Shown here in pieces: positions 15,701-27,700 of a stretch of 52,101 bases of DNA. Both the position numbers and the translations under genes were made by a program. The notes under the pieces were generated by a model. It saw only the letters and a list, made by a program, of their open reading frames with translations. It was not told the origin of the DNA and ran no database searches. How positions within the stretch are numbered: position 1 is the stretch's first letter; each line of letters opens with the position of its first letter. Source of the stretch: Flavobacteriaceae bacterium (GTDB lineage Bacteria; Bacteroidota; Bacteroidia; Flavobacteriales; Flavobacteriaceae); the NCBI GenBank assembly GCA_002690085.1, contig NZDM01000002.1, positions 1-52,101 of the forward strand, in the 5' to 3' direction.

Positions 15701-18700
15701 AACACCGAGCAATGCATTGCTTGAAATTACTGTGAAACCTCTTGGAGCATGAGTAGTTCCTGTCCAAATACCTGGTCCGCCTGCATACACAGATCCAACT
15801 GGATTAATTGAGACAGCGCTTCCGTTCAAATGATGCGAATTGTCAGTGTATCTTACAGTCATATCAACCTCAGCACTTGGCGAAGCGCTCGATACACTAA
15901 CGTTGATAACTAGGTTATTGTCTTCTAAGTCACCTGTGCGTACTAATCCGCCGGTGTGGAATACAGCACCGGTGATTTCCGGAGCTTCTTGGTCAACAGC
16001 TCTAATCGTGAGATTCTCATTTTTGGCAAGTGATTTATTTCCGGCATGATCAACAACTTTAGCACTAATTGCTAGTGTGTAATCACCATGGCCTGGTCCA
16101 CTAATACCATTGAGTGTTTCCCAATCCAAAACAAGCCTGTGCTGTAAACCAGATCCTGCCAATTTGGTGGTAGACAAAGTAGTTCCACCAACCGTAATAC
16201 TGAAAGATTCCGTATCGGCGACACCAGATGCGGCGTTATCAGTAGCAGCGATTGTAACTAAAATACTTTCTGTAGAAGAAGATCCTAGTGTTACAATGTC
16301 TGAGGCACCAAGAATCTTAGGTCCACCATTAGCTGTCTCATGAGTAATTACCAAATCATTAATTACTGGCGATTCTTCATCAGTGTTAACCTTTCTAATC
16401 GTTAAAGTCTCTGAATCATTATATTGATTAGGAGCGCCTGGTACTGAAGAATGAGGATTAGAGTTTTGTGTACTAGATGCTTGGTAGGAGATATCCTGTG
16501 TGTTATCACCGAGGTTTTGATCATAAGCAATGTTCTTATTGAAAGTAGAAACATTTGCAAATGTTGATACATGATCAATTGAATTGACATTATTCTCTTT
16601 GAATGACAGAGTAGTTTGCTCATTATCTAAGTTGGCAAAAACAACCTTACCATTTGCAGTTGCTTTGCTATCGGATACATTTGCAACTACAACTGAAGAC
16701 TCATGAGCAACCTTATTAGAACCACCTGAACTCCAATCATAAATATTGAATGCAGATATTGTGCCTTGCCAAGCCCCAGAGATATCAGCATGGACAGATC
16801 TGTTACTTGCAACAGGATCAGCATTACCTACACTCAATGTTGGAGTAGAACCTCCATATGCTACAAATGATCTCTCTTTAGCTTGCTCTGCAGCAATTAG
16901 ACGACCATTAGCGTATAGCATAATAACACCAATATCTAATCTCACTAATAATGCAAGCTCAACGCTTTCAGTAGATCCTCGGAATTGATGCAAAGGATTA
17001 CTTGATGCACCGTCACGCATATCCCACGACATTAATGCGCTCTTGTTTCGAACAGTCTCATCCTTATTTAAACCAGCATGCACAGTAAATCTGTGATTCT
17101 TAATTGCCATAATTAGAGTTTGTTCGTCTTCTTGACCACCCACTGACAATAGAACTTGATTAGCAGTTGAGGTAGGAATTGTAGTATCAATTACAATCCA
17201 AGATGATAAGCTCTTTTGCCCCTGCATATTAGCATTACCAGTACCTTGGATCTTATACATTGCCCAAGCTCCATCTTTTACACTTGTAACATTATCTTCA
17301 ACAAATGCTAATCCAAGAATCTGAGGAGATAATTGGTCAAGTTTATCAATAGTACAAGAACTGGTTACAGGTGTAGCTGCTTGTCCTGCAGTATCATCGA
17401 TATTTGCAGTAGCAGTCAGTGTATTTGCACCAAGATTGAATTGTGGATCATCATAATTGACCGCTAGATTAAAGGTAATCTTTGTAGCATTACGACCATC
17501 AATAGTGCCAGATGGTTGATTTCCAATATTGGAAAATACTCTACCATCTGATGATACCAAAGAAGCACTACTAATATCAAGGCCAGATTCATCATAGACA
17601 ATTAATTCACCTCTTACATTGCCAGCCTTATGACTTGGATTACCAGAAGCTACAAGATTATTTCCGCTAGAACCAAAGCATTGAAGCGATAAACTACTAA
17701 TAACTGGAGGCGATTCATCAGCAATAGCAATATTTAGATTGCGTGTTAGATTTACACTGTTACCTCTTCTGTCAGTGACAGTAAGAAGGACTGTGATCGG
17801 TTGAAGAGATGATCCCCATGATACACCCGTTGTTAAAATCACATCAAATACTGCATAATTATGACCGCCAATTACTTCATTAGCTACACGTGAAATATTG
17901 CTAATTGCTGCATTAGAAAATAAACCATTCTCGTCAAGTGCTACAGTTAATTGAGTTATGTCGTCACCTAAATCTGATAATCTAGCTTTAAACTGTACAG
18001 TTTCCGAGATACCATATTGGCTTGCATGTCCGTTTGTAGAAATGAGCTTTTGGGTAATTACCGAATTATTTTCGTAAAAGTTGGCATTATGGATAATTGG
18101 ATTGTTAATATCATCATATTCCACAGTCAATGTTGCATTGGCGGTTGTTTCTTGATTGTTAAGATCAACACTGTGCAATGTAAACACATAAACATCATCT
18201 GATGCGTTTGGATCAAATGGATCAGGTTTAACACTTACAAATGTCAAATTACTCCATGGTCCTTGGAATACACTTGGTAGTCTAACAGGTTGTAGAACTC
18301 CATTCTTTGTGTAAGTTACATATTGATCACTTAGTCCTCTTTCATCACTAACTGATGCAGATAAGATTACCTCAATGCTCTTTTGCTCTTCGCTAATGTG
18401 CTCATCCAAATGAATTATGGATGTATCGCTTAGTGAAAAGTTATTAATTACGGGAGGCAACACATCGGAACGTTTGAAACCAATTGAGATAGACATTGTT
18501 ACGCTATTGTCTGCATAATCCTTACCAGTAACTGTAAATGTCTTATTTTCATAAGAGTCATATTGAGTTAACGAACTATAAAATGCACTTGTAACAGTAG
18601 CATTGAATGTTGCCCGTTTTAGTACTGAATCGTAACTCTTATTGAATGTTAAATGAGCACTTCCACTAACAATACCAATTGTTGCAGGATCAATATCGGT

Positions 18701-21700
18701 TTGATTTTCAAAGAAGTTAGCATAGACATATACTTTGTGCCCGTCTTGAGCAGAATTAGTTGTAAGGTTAACCTTGTTTACACCACCATTAATTTCAGCA
18801 TCAGCAGCAGTACTAATAGATCCAGTAGGTGCAATGTCATCCTCTAGTTCCACAGGAATAGAAATAATTTGTGTTACGCCCGAGGAGTTACCCTGCGCAT
18901 CATTAATTCTAAAGCTTAGAACTTCGGTATCGATTCTACCGTTGTTAAGATTTTCATCGGTAAGATTGATGAACTTATAATCGGATCTATCAAGAGTTAC
19001 ATCATAACTGTACACTCTATTTGTTGATCCAGCTGGGTGTACTACACCCGTAAGATGGATAGCAAGTCCGGGGCCCAGCCCTGTTAATAAGGCGCCCCCC
19101 ATTGTTCCAACTGTATTTTCATTAACATTAATGTTAACGTTCAGTGTTTTTTCAGATGTGTCAGAAGACTTCAAGATTGCCTTTCCATTGGTCAATCCTA
19201 CAATTGATCCAAGTGTGGCAACAGGAATAACATCGTCTATCTTACTGAAAGCGATAGTTTTACTGGCTGATGCTGATTGTCCACTATTGTCTGTTACTAC
19301 CGTTGTAATAGTGTAAGAGTAAGGCGTTGAATATAGTCCCAAATCATCATAACCAATATCAGCACGGAAGGTTCCAGTTGATACTTCAACCCACGACAAT
19401 GCTGGACTTGAAGAAACTGCAATGCTTGCAATACCTCTTAGATCCTCTGCAGTAACATTGGCCTCTAGATATAACCTGTCATTACCGTTTGCCTTTCCAC
19501 TTGATGTAAACACATATGTACCGCTGTTACCAAATGATAACACGCCTCTATTACTAGAAGTAGTTCCACCAGTTAAATTATAAGTGTTAATCAATGGTAC
19601 ACTATCGTCAATTAGTTCCATCCTAGCTGTCAAAGACTGACTTCTTACATTACCAGCTACATCAGTTACCGTAGCACCAATTGTAACTGGAATAATTTGT
19701 CCAACAGGCAGACTGCTTGTAAAGTCTTCATAATCAAAAGACTTGTAATAGATGTTTTCTCCAGCAGCTGTCACGGACGCAGTAAGAGTTTCAGCTATTA
19801 TAGCCGGAGAACCATAAGTAATTGTTACTAAAGGAGGTACAGTTGTGCCATTGTCTGACCATCTAAGTTTAATAGTAGCATCCTGTGTAATGCTACTGCT
19901 ACTTTCTCTCAACGTGATAGTAGGTATTTCATTAACTTCAACAATACCTGTCATTTCAAACAAGCTGATCAATGGCTTGGTATTATCTCTAGTATCGATG
20001 TTAAATGTTGCGGTCTTAGGAGTCCCTGCAATATTAGATGTATCACGAGCATTTACTGTGGTATTAATTGCAAGCATTCCTGGTGTAACACTGCTGACAT
20101 CCTTTTGCCAAACGTAGATTCCAGCTGGAGTTCCACTTAATAACGACCAACCAGCAATATCACCTGAAATAAATGGACTTCCAGTCTTTAAACCTCCCTC
20201 ATCACTTACTTGAGCAGTGATCTTTAGTCGTGCTCTGTGAGGCTGCGATCCATTAGGATCGGTATACAAGGTAACTAGATTTCCTGCAGCAAGAAGCGAT
20301 TGACCTTCATTACCATTCGCATCTAATTCAACTGCACCAACAGCAAGTAAGGTAATTGTAGGTGGAATTACATCTGTTTTAACTACAGTAACAGTTTTAG
20401 TTATGGTTGGTGCAGAAAGACCATCGCTATCTGTTACAGACAATTGATAAGAGTCTTGTGTAGTTCCAAAGTTGTAATCATCTTCATCAATAGTGAATTG
20501 CCAAGTGTAAAGACCGCCATAAGCTTGCCCATATCCAGAACTGAAATTAGTGGCCTGAATACCGGTTGCACCATTCTTTCTAAGTAATGGTACAGGTACA
20601 GCCTTATTATCTCCAACCACAGCGCTAATTGCTAGAGAGGCTGTTTGAACATTATCGGAAATATTAGCAGTTTGGGTTAGATTATTATTAATTCTTACCT
20701 CTACATTACTGATTGTAGGAGGAACAGCATCAATTCTTTTAACAACAAATGCAACGACATCCGATAGTCGTACATTACCGTTTACATCACCCACTCTAAT
20801 TCTAACACTTCTTACATTTTCTCCATATTGGATTCCAGCGGTATCATAATTGAAAGAAAGAACGGCAGTTACAGTTGCATCCTTTCCACCATTTGAAAGA
20901 GCAGTATCTAAAGATTGAACTATTCCTGCTTGTAAATTGCCACCGTTTGCATCAACAATTTGAGTATTACCAGTATGGATACCCTCCTCATTATCTCTGA
21001 ACGATGCAGTTACAGTTACAGTTTTTGCTCCTGAAGTCTCATTTACAGTGATACTAGATGGAGATACTGCAGTTTGCGTAACAACAATTGGGTCTGTGTT
21101 GTCATTTACCTCCATATTGATTGTAGAAGCAGCTACTTGCACTTCATTATCATGCTGATCTTCAACAAGCATATTTACTGTCATACCCGCATATTGACTG
21201 TAGTTACCTCCAGTAAGAGCAAGAACCATACTTGCTGTGTAATTAACTACTGCTGTGACAGAATTATTACTATTACTTTCAACAGTGTAAGGTACCGGCA
21301 AACCATTAAGACGTACACTTGTCAAAACGATTGGTGTAGATCTCTCAATAGCAGTCAAAATATACTTTAATGATACAGCACCAACTTCCGACTGGATAGT
21401 AATGTTAGAATTGTTAGTTAAAACACTGTTATCCATCTTCTTAGTTACAATCATACATCTTGGAGGAGAATTATCAATAAGCTGAGCAGTTGCTACCTTT
21501 GTTTCATTTGCCGCAATTCCAAGAATTGGTGTAGCAGTGATCTGGAAAGAATAGTTTGTTGGTGATGCATTCACAATAAGTTGATCTGCTGAAACTGTTT
21601 TCCGCCAAATGTAATGACCACTGACAGCAGAAACAAGCGATAGCATTTGATTTGTTTGCTGAATTACACCAGTATTGAAGGTAACTTTTGCAACTACACT

Positions 21701-24700
21701 AGAAAGTCCTGATCCTACATCGCTTACATCAGCTTCTAGCTGAATAACTTGATCAGGTGGGTCGGATGAACCATTGTGATCATGATTCAATACAACATTA
21801 TTTGCAGTTACATTAGAAATAGTGGGTGGTGAGTAGTCATTTAGTACTACAGGCAAAGATTTCACATAATTAGAACTATTCCCTGCTGAATCAGTTGCAA
21901 CAACAGTAATACTCATTATAAAGTTTTGATTGTTAGCATGAAGACCAACAGCTGATGGATTAAATGTCAATGGAATAGTGAAAGGTCCACTACCTGTAGT
22001 TGCTCCCTTTGTAACAGGTACACCACCACCCACATTAGCAACTACCGAACTAATACTAGAATGTGCATCATTTACTGTGACTATAGCATTAAGTACTACA
22101 GGAGTTGTAGATGCAATATTTAATGGTAAAGATACCATTTCAAGATTTGTACTTGCCATCTTCAATTGAACAGCACTAATAATTGGACTAGTTCCATCCT
22201 CTTTGGAAATAGTAATCTGTGGAAAACTGCTAGTTGATTTATTACCCGCTGAGTCAGTAACTTCAATGGTCCAATTTTCAATTGTATCTCCTAGTGAGAA
22301 TTGATCAGCATCATAGACAACAGAAGTAGAGTAAACTCTTTCGAATCTATTATCTGCAACAGTAATCAAGTTCTTGGTAATTCCACCCTTTTTGGCTACT
22401 ACAGTTGCACCACTATGGTCATCATCTCTAATTGTTACAACCATATGATTTGTAATAGGTGTAGTATCTTCTGTATTGAGGTCAATTTGTGTATAAGTAA
22501 CACTTCTGCTAACAATATTTGGATTAACAACATCTATGGCAGACACTGTAATATTCTGACTTCCGCTATGTGAAACATTACCTTGATTATCTGTAGCAGT
22601 AGCTCTTACACCGGTTAATGACAATGTAGATGGATGATTATTGTTCCAAATATCAGCCCATACATATGTACGTTTAAAATAATAAAACAATGTGCCACTT
22701 TCGGTACCTGTACCGTCAGCAGAATAACCATTATTCATAACTACTGATGCAATGCCAGATTGACTATCAGACGCAGCCACTTTAATTTGATGTGTATAGG
22801 TGGTAGACGATTGCGATACGGTAATACTATTTAATGATCCAGATCTAGCTTGAAGAGCACCAATTGTTGGTGCAATACCATCAATTCTGTTGATAACAAT
22901 TGGAGCTGTGGCAATAGTGGTGTTACCCCTATGATCACTTACTGATAACGTAAGAGTAAAGTCACTATTTCCATATGGAGAACCACCATAAGCTTGAGAA
23001 CCAAGTGATCCATAAATAAACTGTGGTGCATGGAATCTCATATTAATTTTATAACCACCTTCAATTCCAGCATCATTAGTTACGGTTAAACCATTTGGTG
23101 AAGCATCATTCTCATTATAACCACCATTTGCAGATAAGAATGTTAAATATCCTGGATCATTGTTTTCTCTCAAGGTTAAAGACCAACTATTACTATCAAG
23201 GCCTGTCTGACTATCAGCAGCAAGTATCTTGATTTCAATGGCCTCAGTAAATCCACTGTTGCTATCTCCATTAACTCTATCAGTTATATCTATTGGATTA
23301 GAACTAGACACGTCTGAACCATTAACCTTAACCGATGAAATTATCATAGATGGTGCAATCACATCGTCTCTAATCAATTGTGCAGTTACTGTATGTTGTT
23401 TATAATTTGTGTAAGGCGCACCTTGATTATCTGCAACCTGCATTACAAAGTCTTCAGTAAATACTACGCTACCATTGTTACTCCATAAATCAAACCAACG
23501 CAAATCATTGTAGTTCCATGTAAATACAAATGTAAACTGACCTGTTGATGGGTTATATGAAGTAGGAGACATAGTGTTTCCGGCTGCAATTGTTCCATTG
23601 CTGGATGAAATAATCTTCAACGATGATGCATCAATACCTGTTCCAGTATCAATTACTTTTCCAGAAATAATGATACCTGCACTTTGTGTATTTGAGTCTA
23701 GTCTGGTTTTTCCACCATCATTACTGCTAATAAGTACATCAACAAACTCTGGATCGGTTAGATCAGCACTAAATCTTGATATTACAAAACTATCTGATGC
23801 TGAATCAGATCTTCCTGCTGAATCTGTTGCAGTTAGAGTCACTGACTGACTTCCACTTACTCCACTTGCATGAGTAAAGTTCTTTGATAAAGTCACAGTT
23901 CCACCATTTTTACTAACTCCCCAACCAGATGTTGCGGATAAGCTGAGATTTCCAGCTGACGTTACATCATCACTTATGGAAAATGTGGCAGTTACAGTTC
24001 TACTTGTATTAGTAGTATTGTTTAGTGTAAAGTCAGGAATGGAACCTGTTTTTGTGACAACGGGATCGATATTATCAATTACCTTTACTGTAAATGAAAT
24101 GGAAGTTACTTGAGATAAATTAGGAACTGAATCTCGTGCAATAATATTGTAACTCAAAGTTTCGGTTTGATTATGGCCCAAAGCAGATGCTTTCACAATA
24201 ATAGGTAGCGTATAAGTGGTTCCACTTCTACTGACGCCTTGTACAACTGTAGCTTGAGCGACAGGACCATTAGAAGTTTTGGTTACCACAACCTGATTTC
24301 CAGGAATAACCTCTGCAGTATCAGTTACCGTAAATGTAACATTTACAGATTGCTCACGATTATTGCTCGAGTAGACATTTACATTACTTAAGTATGAAAC
24401 GTTAGAAATTACAGGCGCAACATTATCAATGATTGGAATATCAATTGGAATCTGGATGCTAGATGAGTTTCCAGCATTATCTTCAACAATAACAACACCA
24501 TGAATTGATTCTAATCCAACAACACCAGTGTTACCTACTACAGCATCAAACTCCCACTCATTTGCATTTCCAGTAGGATTGAACTGGGTTGTAGCAGTTC
24601 CCTCCAATCTATCATCATCTGAAGGTGCCAATCCAATGAAACGGAATGAATTAGCATTAATTCCACTGTGAGCATCAGTTGCTCTAATAACGACCTTTGA

Positions 24701-27700
24701 AGAAGAGCTAGAAGGACCACTTTGATTTAATGAGAAACTAGGTGCTTGTACAAGAGTAAGTACGGGTGGAGTAGCATCTGCGACTCTTACATAGTAAGCG
24801 ACATATCTATATGCTGACATATGGCCATTAACATCCGCAATTCTAATTCTAAATCGTTCGTAGACGTAAGAATTGTTTGCGGTATAATCAGATGGTCTTG
24901 TTGTTACGTTAAATGAGATATTACCAGAGCTGTATGATGCTCCCGAAACGCTTCCACTACCATTAACTCTTGTAACTTCAAGACTGCTAGAATTAATTCC
25001 ACTTGCATCTGAAACGCTGATTGTAATTCCTCTAACGTGATCACTACTAGTAGTGTCTAGACTTAAGTTACCAGGAGAAGCTGTTCCAAGAGAAGGAGCA
25101 ACATCATCTGTCAATTTTGCTCTTACAGTAACATTTTGGCTCTTAGGATTTCCTGCTCCGTCATTTACAGTAATAGTAATTGTTCCAACATTTTGATATC
25201 CAGCATAATGAGTAAATGCACTTCTTTGAACTGTAATAGGCACAGTATAATTGAGACCACCAGCATGAGACACTGAGCCTGCTAGTGCGCCCGAAACAGT
25301 TGGTGCATTAGGACCAACGCCGCTATCGGCAACTGAAAATGAATGGGTCACAGTTTTACTACTTTGACTATTAGATTGAACAAAATCAACACTAATTGTT
25401 GATGCAGAAGAGATTGTTGGTGCAACATCATCATCATACTTCACAGTAAAGGAAACATCCTTAAAGTTAGATTGATTTGATGTATCATAGGCTGTTACTC
25501 TTACTGATTCAGTTTGTGATGATTCCAAAGAATAATCTGACTTATCAAATGTTACAGTAAACTGCAAATCATCACTAGTAGAACTAATATTGTTTAATCC
25601 ACTTATAGAGCACTTAGCTGAACCAAGAGTTTGAACGGAAAATGTATTCAATTGTATCTCATCAGAAACAGGAATGGTAACCACGCGGCTAATGCTGTTT
25701 GTTCCACTTGAAAGTAAGAATGCTGCGGTGCTTCCTCCACTGATACTTGTCGTGCCAAAAACAGGTCCCTTATTATCAACATAACTTCCAGCTAATGCTA
25801 CAGTCTTAGCAATTGCTGCATTTCCTGCTGAATCACTAACATTAATTACAACAGTGGCTCCATGATCACTAGTTAAACCGGCTCTAGTTAGTGTAATTGG
25901 AACAGTATAGTTATTTCCTGATCTATTTACACTACCAATCGAAACTTGAGCACTAGATGTAGTAATCGACGCAGAATTAAGACTTGAATGGGCATCTGAA
26001 CAACTGAAAGTAAGATTTCGAGTAATACTTGTAGTGCTAAAACTAGATGTAGTAAAGTCAAATCTTCCGCTCATTTGAGCATTGTTAATGCTAGGTCGGG
26101 TTGTATCTTTATGAGTACCATAATGTGTTGTTGTTAAAGACGATGAGTTGTCATAATTATCTTCAACCGTGACTCTAGTAAATCCAAAATCAGTTGATGA
26201 AGTATGAATACTTTTACCACTTCTTGGCACAGTGACAGTATACCTATAGGTATTTCCACTTACATGAGAAACTCCACTAGTAGTAATATAGGTGTTTGGC
26301 TCAATATATACTGAAAAACTATTAGTATCAATAGAATTATGAGCATCAGATACTGTAAAATCAACATTTCTAGAAATACTGCTTGAACCAGTGGTTGTAA
26401 AGTGATAGTCAGTAATACTTGATGGTCCTGAAATAGAAGGACCAGTGTTATCGATTCTACGCACATAACCAGTCCAATCTTCAGATACTGATCTACCAGC
26501 ATTATCTGTAATAGTCATTGTCACAGTCTGTGAAACATAGCTTGAGTTGGCCGATAGAACACTTGCAGAAAGCGGGATTGTAAAGCTAAGGTTTCCGCCA
26601 CTTAAGCTAACACTTGTTGGTGAACTCCAGTTGCTAGAACCAGATTTTTTAACTACAGTGCCAGATGCAATACCAGAGTGCGCATCTGCAACAGGGACAG
26701 TTACACTCATATTAGCAGTAGCACTATTACCTTGAGAAGTGTAAAATGTGTGATACTTAGCTGCTGGAGCATTGAAATATGGATTGACATTATCAATGTA
26801 TCTTAAACTTACACCTACATCATGCGTACGCTGATTTCCACCTGCATCACTTACTAACAATCTAATCAATGAGCCTCGTGTTGTATAAGAGCTACCAAAC
26901 CCAACTGATCTAACAATAACATAAGATGTTTTGTATTGAGCACCGTTTTCACTTGTAGAATTAGTAGATCCAACACTGCTAATATAACTGCTAGAACCGA
27001 TCTTTGATGCCGATGCAGAAGAAATTGAAGAATGCGAGTCAGATGCTGACCACCATACATAACCAGTTTGAGTTGTGGTTCCAGACGAACTTGAGTAGAA
27101 CGTGTGACTGGACACATTTTGTACCGAAATACTTGGAGACACATTATCGTTATTTGCAAAAGAAAACTGGAAATTACTTGATGTTCCTTGATTACCGTGT
27201 GTATCTCTCACCTTTGCACGGAAAGTTTCAGTGGAACTTGATTCAACACTAATACTTGATTGAGATACATTCCAGCGCCCACTATACGTATTACCACTCC
27301 AAGAACCATGACTCCAATAACCTTTTCCGCCAACTTTTTCAATTTGAATTGATCCGGTATCAATATTAGAATGATCAGACCAAGCAAACGATACACTTTT
27401 ATAAGAGGTCTGAGATGTACCGTTTGAAGTATTAAATGTGATAGTGCTAGTATTACCACTTACAGATGCAGTAGGTGCACTATTATCATAACGATTAAGT
27501 GTGAAACTAGCAGTAGCCGATCCAATATTACCGGATGAATCTGTAGCGCGGATTGTGTAAGTATAACTTGCACTACCTCCTAAGGATGCATTACTAGCGG
27601 GAACAGACACAGCTTGAGAATAATTACCGCTTCCATGATTAGTTAATGTTCCTAATGTATTGGTTGCAGTTGAATTATTACCTGTTACAGTAACCGAACT